Source: Candidatus Babelota bacterium
GTDB taxonomy: Bacteria > Babelota > Babeliae > Babelales > JACPOV01
Direction: 5' to 3'
Length of the DNA: 53,544 bases
NCBI GenBank assembly: GCA_022707425.1
Contig: JAKJAQ010000004.1
Span: 38,797 to 92,340 of the forward strand
Positions within the stretch are counted from its first letter, which is position 1; each line of letters begins with the position of its first letter. This document shows, piece after piece, positions 1-8,654 of the stretch. The notes beneath the pieces were generated by a model. That model saw nothing but the letters and a program-made list of their open reading frames with translations, did no database searches and was not told the DNA's origin. The translations under genes were made by a program, and so were the position numbers.

Positions 1-1797
1 GGCGCCGCCGATAAGTTGTTTGTAATACGGTGATCGTTCAAGCAATTGCGCTTGTGTGTAAAACGTCAGTTCTTTTTCTTGTGCAATCAATGAAAAATCT
101 AAAATGCCAACAGCGCTTTCAAGTGTTTTTATGCGGTGAGCAATTACAATGGTGAGTGCAGAGCGGGACAGTTCAAAAATCATTGCAGTAATTGCTTGTT
201 CACTCACTTCATCCAAACTGCTGGTTGGTTCGTCAATCAAAATCACTGAAGGTTTGTAGGCGTGTGAGCGCAAATACAAACTTGCAAAATTAAGTCGTTG
301 ACGTTGGCCACCTGAAAGAGTGAGGCCGCCTTCACCAATGAGCGTGTTGAGTCCTTTTTTTGGTTGGAAAATTGACCACAAACCGACGCGTTGCAACATA
401 TCAATTAAATACGCATCATTGTATGTTTTGCGATCTTTTTCCGGGAGCCCAAACAACAAATTGTAGCGCAAAGTGCCGCGCATGCTTGAGGCAACTTGGC
501 CTTGCATTGCAATTAATGAACGGCGCATGAAGTCATCTATTGCATAAATATTAATGCCGTTAATGGTAACGGTCCCAGTTGTTGGGTTAAGTTGGCCACC
601 GATGATTGAAATGAGGGTACTTTTGCCAACACCAGATGGCCCGATAATACCATACAATTTTGATTCTTGTTCATGCGGAATGGTGAGTGACAAATTATGA
701 TGATCAAAAATGGTAATCGCATTACCATATGAAAAAGAAATGTCGTGAGCATTGAGCGAAATGGTATCAGTTGCAGCAATTGGGGGAACTGGTTCTTCAA
801 GCGATTCTTGCAGCACGGGAAACGTTTGTTTACCAAACGCAGGAATGAATGCAAAAAGATCTTTGATGCGCGTGATTGATTTGGTCATGGTACGCATTGG
901 GCGCTCAAGACTGATAATGCCGTACGTTCCTTGAATGTACATAATCATGAGTGCAATTCCATCAACTGCGTTCATTGAACCGTGGTGAATCCCGCGTAAA
1001 ATATAGGTACCAAGTACAAACACAGTAATTAAATACATAATTTTAATTACTGACCACATGGTAATATTGGCGTTCCACAAACTGCGTTCTTGTTTTACCA
1101 AATTTTGATCCCGTGTTCTCAACAGATCATCAATTTCATTACTTGCAAAATAGGAACGAATCAAATTAATTTGTGCAAGATTTTCTTGACCGGTTGATTT
1201 AACAATATCATCAGCACGAATTAAATCATTTTCTCGGGGAATAATAAAAAAGCGTGAAAGGGTGAGACTAAAAATGAGAATGACGCTCAACAAAAGAAAC
1301 AAAAGCACCATGAGCCAGATGCTTTCATAGGCGAGTGAAATGAGCGCGGTAATAATTGCAGCTAAATATCCCAAAATGTCTATTAATACTGAATCGAGCA
1401 ATGTTTCATAAGCACGTGAAGCGCGATCAATTTTACCAAGAACGGTACCGCTTTCTCGATGCGCATGATAAACGGGATCAACTTGCAACAAGTATTGATG
1501 CGCATTGAAATGAATACTGTGAATGCAGCGTAGTTGAAGCGTAGTGTTTAATTTACGCACAAAATCTTGAAACACGATTGAGCTGAGCCATGCAAGAGAA
1601 AAAAAAGCAAAATAATCGTACCGTTTTGCAGTAAACACCCACCCTAAAACAATCGGGCTGACGGTGTCGAAAATATTTATGCCCGCTTCACCGAGCATAA
1701 TAAAAAAAACGCGCCATTTTTGTTGCCAGATTATCTGCCACCATGGTTGTTCAAAATCAACCGGAATGAGTAGTGAGTTGCGTTGCTTTTTTGGCAT
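1..1797 (-). CDS. ABC exporter, fused membrane and ATPase domains (C-terminus cut by window edge)
   Basis: This is a half-size ABC exporter of the MsbA/LipA-like type; its substrate cannot be told from sequence. The 599 codons present start at an ATG preceded by AAGGAG at an 8-base spacing. The first half is hydrophobic and has several membrane segments (for example the stretch around FFIMLGEAGINIF near residue 35 and the segment DILGYLAAIITALISL near residue 150). The second half is the nucleotide-binding domain: Walker A GPSGVGKST (about residue 395), signature LSGGQRQR (about residue 495) and Walker B ILIDEPTSSLD (about residue 520). The reading frame is open to base 1, so the last residues and the stop lie outside the window. 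It is divergent from priA. The family call is firm; export of lipid, peptide or drug remains open. Confidence 0.9.
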   Translation of the reverse strand, partial: MPKKQRNSLLIPVDFEQPWWQIIWQQKWRVFFIMLGEAGINIFDTVSPIVLGWVFTAKRYDYFAFFSLAWLSSIVFQDFVRKLNTTLQLRCIHSIHFNAHQYLLQVDPVYHAHRESGTVLGKIDRASRAYETLLDSVLIDILGYLAAIITALISLAYESIWLMVLLFLLLSVILIFSLTLSRFFIIPRENDLIRADDIVKSTGQENLAQINLIRSYFASNEIDDLLRTRDQNLVKQERSLWNANITMWSVIKIMYLITVFVLGTYILRGIHHGSMNAVDGIALMIMYIQGTYGIISLERPMRTMTKSITRIKDLFAFIPAFGKQTFPVLQESLEEPVPPIAATDTISLNAHDISFSYGNAITIFDHHNLSLTIPHEQESKLYGIIGPSGVGKSTLISIIGGQLNPTTGTVTINGINIYAIDDFMRRSLIAMQGQVASSMRGTLRYNLLFGLPEKDRKTYNDAYLIDMLQRVGLWSIFQPKKGLNTLIGEGGLTLSGGQRQRLNFASLYLRSHAYKPSVILIDEPTSSLDEVSEQAITAMIFELSRSALTIVIAHRIKTLESAVGILDFSLIAQEKELTFYTQAQLLERSPYYKQLIGGA

Positions 1798-1997
1798 GTA
1801 ATGAGCTCCTTCCCCCTTATTTTGTTGAACGCAGTATACTCCAAAAAGTAATTAATGAGCAATTTTTTTAATGATTTTATTCATATATGGTAGTGTTAAC
1901 TCTATTAGAGGTGCCGTTTTTTTGTTACTATCAAAAGCATCATTAATTATTTTTGATTAAGATTATTTCGTCCATTTTATTTGCGATTCTATAAATC

Positions 1998-3965
1998 ATG
2001 TATGCACAAGTTAAACTTCTCAACGGTTTTCAAGAATCATTATGGTACGAAATTCCGCACGAACTCAAAACGATTGTTCCTGGTTCAATTGTGGTGGTGC
2101 CGTTGCGCACGCGCACGCTCAGTGCCTATGTTGAAAAAGTTTCATCGCAGCCCCCGCGTGTTTCTTGGCAATTGCGTTCACTTATTGGATTAGAACCGTT
2201 TCCACATGATCCGCATTACGCAGAATTTATTCGTGTAGTAGCAAATTATTATCAATTGTCGCCACTTTATTTTGCAAAAAGGTTGCGTTCAATTTTAAAA
2301 CAAGCAAACAGTGAAAGTGCATTAAATTACAGTAGTTCGACCGAGCATGAATCGCAGACAGTTACGTTGACACAAGAACAACAAGATGTGGTGGAAACCA
2401 TAAACACTCAAATCACTCAACAATGTTTTGCGCCGTTGCTTTTGCATGGTTTAACTGGGTCAGGTAAAACTGAAGTATACAAAAAAGCGATCCTGCATGC
2501 ATTAAGCCACAATAAATCGGTGATTGTGTTGCTTCCAGAAGTTTCATTGGCGGTACAATTTACTGCACTATTTGCGGCAACACTTTCTGGTGTTGAACTG
2601 TATGGCTTTCACAGTGCAACAAGTGTTAAAGAAAAACGAGCATTGTGGAATGCACTCATGCAGAATCGATCGATACTCATTGTTGGCGTGCATTTGCCAA
2701 TCATGTTGCCGATTAATAATCTTGGCTTGATCATTGTTGACGAAGAACATGAAGTTGGGTATCAGGAAAAAAAACATCCGCGCATTAACAGTAAAGAAGC
2801 AGCGTTGATGCGTGCACAGACGGCAGCAATTCCCATTGTACTTGGTTCTGCAACACCATCAATTTCATCACTGTATGCGGTACGCACAAAAAAGTGGCGT
2901 TTACTGCAGCTCACAAAAAGATATGCGGGATCATTGCCACAGATTACGGTTGTTCCATTTACGATCGATCGAAAACGACCTCATTTTTGGATGAGCAAAG
3001 AATTGTGCCAAGCAATTGCTGATAGATTACAAAAAAAAGAACAAACAATTTTATTTTTAAACCGGCGCGGGCACAGTTTTTTTGTACAGTGCAAGCAGTG
3101 TGGTGCAAGCGAACGGTGTCCAAACTGTTCAGTAACACTTACGTTGCATGATTACAACCAGTTGCGCTGCCATTATTGTAATTTTGAAAAACAACTGCCA
3201 CTTGCCTGTTCTGGATGCCGCAGTACTGATGATCCGTTTTTAAAAAAAGGAATTGGCACGCAACAGTTGGTATCAATTGTGCAGTCATTATTTCCTGCTG
3301 CGCGCATTGCACGCGCTGATGTTGATTCAACGGTAAACAAAAAAAAATGGAAAAAAACGGTCGATGATTTTCATTCAGGAGAAATTGATATTTTAATTGG
3401 CACACAGACAATTACCAAAGGGTATCATTTTCCTCGGGTAACCCTCGTTGGTGTAATTTGGGCAGATTTAAATTTGAATTTTCCGCATTTCAACGCCGCA
3501 GAAACTGCGCTTCAACAACTCATTCAAGTTGCAGGAAGAGCTGGCAGAGCATCCCACGAAAGTGAAGTCATTGTGCAAACAATGGCAGAGCATCAAATCT
3601 TTTCCTATTTATCAGAAACCGATTATATGAATTTTTATGATGCGGAAATTGAGGGTCGCGAGCTGGTTGGGTATCCACCGTGCATTCGTTTTGTGGAAAT
3701 TGAACTCAAATCGACCGATTCCGTGGGGGTTGAACGTGAAGCGCATGAACTTGCCTCATTTTTACGAAGCAGGGTTGAGCGGAACAAAGAAACTATTACC
3801 GTGCTTGGTCCCGCGCGACCGCTTGTGCACATGATCAAGAATCTATCAAGTAGAAAAATTTATCTGAAATGTGTTTCAATGAACCCGCTCATTTCTTTAT
3901 TTCAATCCATTGATCAATCTCATTACACCAGTTCAATTTATTTCACTCCCAATCCCTTGAGTTGA
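1998..3965 (+). CDS. priA: Primosomal protein N' (PriA helicase)
   Basis: PriA is a 3'-5' DNA helicase that restarts collapsed replication forks by loading the replicative helicase. The 655-residue protein is a little shorter than the usual 700-730. It has an N-terminal 3'-DNA-binding domain (MYAQVKLL..., residues 1-100) and Walker A GLTGSGKTE near residue 151. The DEEH box (VDEEHEVGYQ) lies near 247. A zinc-binding cluster of paired cysteines (CKQCG, CPNC, CHYC, CSGC) spans about residues 364-408, followed by the C-terminal helicase lobe (GTQTITKGYHFP, QVAGRAGR). No clear Shine-Dalgarno precedes the start, but MYAQV is the natural family N-terminus. Its last 33 bases overlap the end of the convergent gene at 3933-4562. 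Confidence 0.97.
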   Translation: MYAQVKLLNGFQESLWYEIPHELKTIVPGSIVVVPLRTRTLSAYVEKVSSQPPRVSWQLRSLIGLEPFPHDPHYAEFIRVVANYYQLSPLYFAKRLRSILKQANSESALNYSSSTEHESQTVTLTQEQQDVVETINTQITQQCFAPLLLHGLTGSGKTEVYKKAILHALSHNKSVIVLLPEVSLAVQFTALFAATLSGVELYGFHSATSVKEKRALWNALMQNRSILIVGVHLPIMLPINNLGLIIVDEEHEVGYQEKKHPRINSKEAALMRAQTAAIPIVLGSATPSISSLYAVRTKKWRLLQLTKRYAGSLPQITVVPFTIDRKRPHFWMSKELCQAIADRLQKKEQTILFLNRRGHSFFVQCKQCGASERCPNCSVTLTLHDYNQLRCHYCNFEKQLPLACSGCRSTDDPFLKKGIGTQQLVSIVQSLFPAARIARADVDSTVNKKKWKKTVDDFHSGEIDILIGTQTITKGYHFPRVTLVGVIWADLNLNFPHFNAAETALQQLIQVAGRAGRASHESEVIVQTMAEHQIFSYLSETDYMNFYDAEIEGRELVGYPPCIRFVEIELKSTDSVGVEREAHELASFLRSRVERNKETITVLGPARPLVHMIKNLSSRKIYLKCVSMNPLISLFQSIDQSHYTSSIYFTPNPLS

Positions 3966-4562
3966 AATTTTTTTTTCAAAAGAATCAATCTTTTGAATTA
4001 CTTCCGAGGCGTATTTAAACTCTTTTATTTCATTCATTTTTGATACTTTGAGTACCATTGAATACGGCGTATCTTGAGAACCGCTGACTTTTACTTTAAA
4101 ATTAACTTTTTTTTCAAGGCAGTGTTCTAGAAGTTTTAGATTTCCGCTCGAAATAACAAGCTCGAGAATTTTATGTGCAATTGTATCATTCAATTCTTTA
4201 TAGGTGATCATGATCGCATACGGATTTGCCTGAGCATCAAGTAATCCTGAAATAGTAATAATATCTTGCTGAGAAATTGTATTGGAGTTACGTAATGCTT
4301 GAATAGTTTGCATGAGTTTGTAAGTTGCTTGTTGCGGGTTTAAGGATTGATTGAAAATAGTTGAAACATGCGCAGTTGAGGCTTTTTTTCCCTGGGTGCG
4401 ACCAATACTGAACGATGGACCTATTTGTTTTTGTTTCCATTTTCTGAGTTGCCCGGTGCTCATGGTAAGAAATTTTCGTTGGTCATCGTTTTCCATTGAT
4501 TGCATTACCATTGCTTGGTTTAGTGCATATACCAGAATCGCACACAACATGCGATAATTCAT
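3933..4562 (-). CDS. Secreted hypothetical protein, weakly ankyrin-like
   Basis: A 209-residue protein of unknown function. It begins with a probable signal peptide (MLCAILVYALNQAMVMQS) and the start is supported by AAGGGG upstream. The middle (about residues 115-190) contains stretches that look like degenerate ankyrin helices: LLDAQANPYAIMITYKE, ILELVISSGNLKLLEHCLEK and SQDTPYSMVLKVS. A full consensus repeat cannot be shown. In amoeba-associated bacteria ankyrin-type proteins often act on the host; that is only a possibility here. The gene converges on priA and shares its last 33 bases with it. Orn lies 20 bases upstream on the same strand, so the two may be co-transcribed. Confidence 0.7.
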   Translation of the reverse strand: MNYRMLCAILVYALNQAMVMQSMENDDQRKFLTMSTGQLRKWKQKQIGPSFSIGRTQGKKASTAHVSTIFNQSLNPQQATYKLMQTIQALRNSNTISQQDIITISGLLDAQANPYAIMITYKELNDTIAHKILELVISSGNLKLLEHCLEKKVNFKVKVSGSQDTPYSMVLKVSKMNEIKEFKYASEVIQKIDSFEKKISTQGIGSEIN

Positions 4563-4582
4563 TCATTACCCCTTTTTTAATT

Positions 4583-5152
4583 TTAAATCTGCAACGGTAT
4601 GAAAAAATGCTTTCTGTAATGTTTGAGTTCGTCAATCGATTCTTGAATATCGGTAAGTGCGCGGTGCGTGTCTGTTTTTTTAAATTCAAGGTATTGGTTT
4701 GCTGGATACCAGCGGCGTAATACTTCCTTAATACTGGTAACATCAACAAGGCGATAATGAAAATAGTTCAAGAGGAGTGGCATATATTTTTGTAAAAAAA
4801 TGCGGTCTTGCCACACTGAATTGCCACACAAACGTGCACTATTCGGTTTGCAAAATAATTTTATAAATTCGAGTGTTTCTTCTTGCGCTTGTTCAAGTGT
4901 GATTACAGATTCCAACACTGCTTTTGTCAAACCAGAAAGGCCGTGTTGTTTTTTGCACCATTCATTCATGGTTTGTAGCACAATTTCAGGTTGAGAAATG
5001 ATTAAATGTGGTCCAGTAGCGACAACAGAAAGATTGTTGTCGGTAATGATAGTGGCAATTTCCAGAATAACATCTTGCTCAACCAGCAAGCCAGTCATTT
5101 CAAGATCAATCCACACTAAATAGTCATCTCGTTTAATAATTTGGTTGTTCAT
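4583..5152 (-). CDS. orn: Oligoribonuclease
   Basis: Orn is a DEDDh 3'-5' exonuclease that degrades two- to five-base RNA fragments, including the products of cyclic-di-GMP turnover. The 189-residue length is typical of the family. The motifs are WIDLEMTG (Asp16, Glu18), CGNSVWQDRIFL (Exo II, about 115-125), and THRALTDIQESI (His and Asp of Exo III, about 163-172). The end HYRKHFF also matches Orn. No strong ribosome-binding site is seen. The gene is divergent from the Ddl fusion gene and lies upstream of the ankyrin-like gene. Identification is secure. Confidence 0.96.
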   Translation of the reverse strand: MNNQIIKRDDYLVWIDLEMTGLLVEQDVILEIATIITDNNLSVVATGPHLIISQPEIVLQTMNEWCKKQHGLSGLTKAVLESVITLEQAQEETLEFIKLFCKPNSARLCGNSVWQDRIFLQKYMPLLLNYFHYRLVDVTSIKEVLRRWYPANQYLEFKKTDTHRALTDIQESIDELKHYRKHFFIPLQI

Positions 5153-5239
5153 GGTATTTTTATTCGAGGGTTATTTTTTTCGTTTAAAATAGCTACTTCT
5201 TACTATAAAAAAAACCTGATGTGCAGAGCAAGGAGTTTC

Positions 5240-7474
5240 ATGAAGAGGATTCGTGTCGGGGTATTAATGGGAGGCAAATCGATTGAACGCGAAGTGTCGT
5301 TTAATTCGGGACGTACCGTGTGCGATCACCTTGATGTTGAGCGTTATGACATAATTCCTTTGTATCAAATGATGAGTGGACAGTTATATATAATGCCCTG
5401 GTCATTTTTGTATCGCGGAAAAACAGTAGATTTTGAACATCGCCTTTCTGCGCAAGCACAAGCAATTATTTGGGACGATTTAAAAGAGTTAATTGATATA
5501 CTGTACATAGCACTTCATGGCCGTTTTGCAGAAGATGGCACGTTGCAAGGATTGTTGGAAGTATTGGCAATTCCGTATGTGGGAACCAAACGATTCGGCA
5601 GTGCGCTTGGCATGGAAAAAATCATGCAAAAAAAGATTCTGCATGCTGCAGGCATTGCAGTGCCGCGTGGTATTGTGGTTGAACCTGAACAATTAGCAAC
5701 GCTCGATGAAACAATTTTGTCCGCACAGTTAGTTGATGCTGGGGTTTCATTTCCGTGCATTGTCAAACCACACCAGGAAGGTTCAAGTCTAGGAGTTCAA
5801 GTTGTAACATGCGCTGCACAATTAATTTCGGCTATTAACAGTGCAGCTCATTGTGCACCAGGTTATGTGCAACGTGTGCTCATTGAAGAAAAAGTGAACG
5901 GTATGGAATTCACAACAATTATTATTACCGATTACAAAAAAAATAAGTTTCAACCACTTTCAGTCACCGAAGTAGTAGTTGATGATGCAATTCAATTTTT
6001 TGATTATGAACAAAAATATATGCCCGGAAAATCGATACAATTTACTCCTGCACGTTGCAATGAAGAACAACAAGAATTAATACAAGAAACGTGCTGCAAC
6101 GTTATGGCTATTCTGGAATTTAAAAATATGGGCAGAATTGACGGAATTTTAACGAGCGATGGCCGAGTGGTAATTATAGATCCTAACAGTTTTTCGGGAG
6201 CAGGACCGGCCAGCTTTATGTTTAAACAGGCGGCGCAATGCAATATGAATCACACACAACTGATTAATCATTTGATTGAAACCGAACTCTATGCATGTGG
6301 TATGTTATCTGACGAGTTTATTGCGCAAAAAATGGAAATTGGCCAGATGAGTAGTCAAGAAAAAATTCGAGTTGCCGTTTTATTTGGTGGCAATTCTAAT
6401 GAAAAAGAAATTTCGCTCGAATCGGGAAGAAATGTTATTTATAAGTTATCTCCACATAAATATGACCCGGTGCCCGTGTATGTAAATCAACAGTTAGAAC
6501 TGTTTATTGTTGATTCTCAGCAATTAGTTTCGAGTTCTACCTTCGAACTTGAGAAAAAACTTAATTCTCAGCAGAAAATTTCGTGGGCAACATTGGGCAA
6601 TTATGCCGATTTTGTGTTTATTGCGCTGCATGGTGGTGCTGGTGAAAATGGTTCAATTCAAGGAGCGCTTGAGATGGTCGGGTTACCGTACAACGGTTCT
6701 TCAGTGCTCACCAGTGCATTATGTATGGATAAATGGAAAACAACTTCATTTTTACGCACAGAGGGTTTCGATGTCCCACGCAACTATCTTTTAACGCGTT
6801 CCGCATGGCAAACTGATCGTGAAAATGCGCTGGAAGAGTTGCAAAACATTGGTCAATTTCCACTGATTGTCAAACCGCATGATGATGGCTGCAGTGTAAT
6901 GGTGAGTAAAGTTGCCGATAACGAAGAACTTACTGCTGCAATTGAAACTATTTTTGCACATGAAAAAGAAGCAGTGCTTATTGAAGAATTTGTGCGTGGC
7001 ATGGAACTGACGGTTGGTGTTCTTGGCAATGCGCACCCGCGTGCGTTACCACCAAGCCAGGCTGTTTCTACGCATGCAATTTTGTCGATTGCAGAAAAAT
7101 TTTTGCCTGGTGCAGGTGAAAATCAAACACCGGCACCACTTCCAGAACACGCGTTGTGTTTTGTTCAAGAAACAATGGAAAAAGTGTATAAAGCAGTTGG
7201 TTGTAAAGGATATGCGCGCATTGATTGTTTTTATCAAAATGCGCAACAAAGCCCAACCGGAATAGAACGTGTTGTTACGTTAGAAATCAACACGTTACCT
7301 GGGCTAACCCCCGCAACATGCATTTTTCATCAAGCAGCAGAAGTTGGCATGAAACCGATGGATTTTATCGATGCAATTATAATGTTTGGTTTTGAGCAGC
7401 ATGCGTCCGCGAAAAAACCGTTTACACAATTTGTTCAGCCAGTTCTGCACAATGAAGGAGAAAAAGCTGCATGA
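5240..7474 (+). CDS. ddl: Tandem D-alanine-D-alanine ligase (two Ddl units in one chain)
   Basis: Ddl joins two D-Ala with ATP for peptidoglycan precursors; normal enzymes have about 300-370 residues. This 744-residue chain holds two complete units, about 1-368 and 372-744. Each opens with the Ddl N-terminus (GVLMGGKSIEREVSFNSG and AVLFGGNSNEKEISLESG). Each has the LHG...EDG/ENG...LQG/IQG segment, the SALxM(E/D)K serine and the ATP-grasp IVKPH lysine. Unit 2 keeps the normal metal and D-Ala site (ARID, EINTLPGLTP) but reads DDGCSVMV in the glycine loop. Unit 1 keeps EGSSLGV and the FDYEQKYMPG omega loop, but reads DPNSFSGAGP where ExNTxPG is expected. The start at 5240 has AAGGAG four bases upstream; an in-frame ATG at 5141 lacks one and adds non-family residues. 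It overlaps the next gene by ATGA. Confidence 0.92.
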   Translation: MKRIRVGVLMGGKSIEREVSFNSGRTVCDHLDVERYDIIPLYQMMSGQLYIMPWSFLYRGKTVDFEHRLSAQAQAIIWDDLKELIDILYIALHGRFAEDGTLQGLLEVLAIPYVGTKRFGSALGMEKIMQKKILHAAGIAVPRGIVVEPEQLATLDETILSAQLVDAGVSFPCIVKPHQEGSSLGVQVVTCAAQLISAINSAAHCAPGYVQRVLIEEKVNGMEFTTIIITDYKKNKFQPLSVTEVVVDDAIQFFDYEQKYMPGKSIQFTPARCNEEQQELIQETCCNVMAILEFKNMGRIDGILTSDGRVVIIDPNSFSGAGPASFMFKQAAQCNMNHTQLINHLIETELYACGMLSDEFIAQKMEIGQMSSQEKIRVAVLFGGNSNEKEISLESGRNVIYKLSPHKYDPVPVYVNQQLELFIVDSQQLVSSSTFELEKKLNSQQKISWATLGNYADFVFIALHGGAGENGSIQGALEMVGLPYNGSSVLTSALCMDKWKTTSFLRTEGFDVPRNYLLTRSAWQTDRENALEELQNIGQFPLIVKPHDDGCSVMVSKVADNEELTAAIETIFAHEKEAVLIEEFVRGMELTVGVLGNAHPRALPPSQAVSTHAILSIAEKFLPGAGENQTPAPLPEHALCFVQETMEKVYKAVGCKGYARIDCFYQNAQQSPTGIERVVTLEINTLPGLTPATCIFHQAAEVGMKPMDFIDAIIMFGFEQHASAKKPFTQFVQPVLHNEGEKAA

Positions 7475-7743
7475 AATCAATCATATTTTTTGTGTGGTTT
7501 GTTCTTGCACATGAAAATGATGTTTCGCAGAGATTAAAAAAAGCATTGTGCATGAAAATACATAAAAAATTTGAACATAAAACTGATAAAAAAGCGCAAT
7601 CGCCGGTTATTAATGATGCTTTGCCGCCGTGCATTCCCGAACCATTAATCTACAGTAATCAGGCCATTGCACTTGTACGCGGTCTTGAACGGTGCACCAT
7701 GATTATGAAGCATGTGCATCCTGAAAAAAATAAATTTGATTAA
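7471..7743 (+). CDS. Small hypothetical protein translationally coupled to Ddl
   Basis: A 90-residue protein of unknown function. Its ATG overlaps the Ddl stop as ATGA, so it is probably translated by coupling. A hydrophobic N-terminus (MKSIIFFVWFVLA) could be a weak membrane or export segment, followed by a basic stretch (KIHKKFEHKTDKK) and a proline-rich part (INDALPPCIPEPLIY). FtsQ often follows Ddl in cell-wall operons, but this protein is far too short and has no POTRA-like region. The gene ends just before a strong bidirectional terminator. The coupling and spacing make it likely to be real; no function is proposed. Confidence 0.6.
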   Translation: MKSIIFFVWFVLAHENDVSQRLKKALCMKIHKKFEHKTDKKAQSPVINDALPPCIPEPLIYSNQAIALVRGLERCTMIMKHVHPEKNKFD

Positions 7744-7745
7744 AA

Positions 7746-7775
7746 AAAAAGCGGATACAATCGCATCCGCTTTTT
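7746..7775. terminator. Bidirectional rho-independent terminator
   Basis: A stem with arms AAAAAGCGGAT (7746-7756) and ATCCGCTTTTT (7765-7775) around an 8-base loop. A-run and T-run flank it on both sides, so it can end the Ddl operon on the plus strand and the 7794-8141 gene on the minus strand. Confidence 0.9.
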
Positions 7776-7793
7776 TTACAATTCTTTTTTATA

Positions 7794-8141
7794 TTAGTCT
7801 GGTTTCGAAGATTCATTTTTCTTAACTGCTAAATTAGCATTCCAACCACTGTAGAGCAAATAACTACCGCCAACAATTGCAGCTGTTTCAGGAGTATGAT
7901 TAAAAATTGAATTCATTCGGGGGCTGCTGGTAAATCGAGTATTAACTTTTCCATACACAGGTACTGCTCCCGTATAGGCTGTCCATAGACCAACGCCGGT
8001 AAGGATAGATCCGGTTATTAATTTTACCATGTTGTGTTTTTTATAATCAAAATAATCTCTGATGTAAAATTCAGCTTGTGCTTGTTGTGTTCCGATCGAA
8101 AAAATAACAGCTAATAAAGTTGATTTTGCAAATAATTTCAT
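7794..8141 (-). CDS. Small exported protein of unknown function
   Basis: A 115-residue protein with a clear signal peptide (MKLFAKSTLLAVIFSIGTQQAQA, cleavage before EFYI). Two short hydrophobic stretches follow (LITGSILTGVGLWTAY and AAIVGGSYLLYSGW), so it may sit in a membrane. The start at 8141 is chosen because AGAAGGG lies six bases upstream. The in-frame ATG at 8147 abuts that site and would be too close. The gene converges on the Ddl operon across the terminator at 7746-7775. I recognise no family. Confidence 0.65.
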   Translation of the reverse strand: MKLFAKSTLLAVIFSIGTQQAQAEFYIRDYFDYKKHNMVKLITGSILTGVGLWTAYTGAVPVYGKVNTRFTSSPRMNSIFNHTPETAAIVGGSYLLYSGWNANLAVKKNESSKPD

Positions 8142-8243
8142 GTACATCCCTTCTGATAAGAAAAAACAGTTTTCAAAAAACTCCTGGTTAAGCTACCACA
8201 TGTATGAAAAAAAGTAAGTGATGATTCATGCTAATTATGTTTT

Positions 8244-8654
8244 TTAAAAAAGTGATGCAGAAATCCATTTTTCATTATCTGGCACGAACGCATTATCTAC
8301 ATAATTCAGATCAAATTGTGGATTGCGTCCAACAACCAATGCAACATCAAAGCGATAAATGCATTGGTATAATTTATTTTCTAAAATAAAAGCTGCTGCA
8401 GTTGCAACAATTTTGCGTTGTTTGGAGGGCACAATGAGTTGCGAAAGTTCAAAATAGTCGGTTGTGCGTGTTTTAACTTCGACAAAAACAATAAGATTTT
8501 TTTTGCGTGCAATAAGGTCAATTTCACCCATTTTTGTACGAAAATTGCGTGCAAGCACCGTATATTTTTGTTGTTCTAAAAATTGAGCAACAAATTGTTC
8601 ACCCTGTGCACCGACCGTTGTTCGTTGCACATTTTTTTTAGAAACGTTGAACAT
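8244..8654 (-). CDS. yraN: YraN family (UPF0102) endonuclease-like protein
   Basis: YraN proteins are small restriction-endonuclease-fold proteins of uncertain cellular role, perhaps in DNA repair or uptake. The 136 residues contain the family pattern GAQGEQFVAQFLEQQKY, then NFRTKMGEIDLIARKKNLIVFVEVKTR. The D and the E-x-K of the PD-(D/E)xK site are visible. RFDVALV comes near the end. The first ATG (8654) is used; an upstream TTG at 8681 is possible but not needed. The start lies 17 bases inside the end of bamD, which implies coupled translation. Confidence 0.9.
   Translation of the reverse strand: MFNVSKKNVQRTTVGAQGEQFVAQFLEQQKYTVLARNFRTKMGEIDLIARKKNLIVFVEVKTRTTDYFELSQLIVPSKQRKIVATAAAFILENKLYQCIYRFDVALVVGRNPQFDLNYVDNAFVPDNEKWISASLF

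Noticed and set aside
5141-5239. Earlier ATG for the Ddl fusion gene
   Set aside because: It would overlap the divergent orn start, lacks a ribosome-binding site and adds residues not seen in Ddl; the ATG at 5240 has AAGGAG and the family N-terminus.
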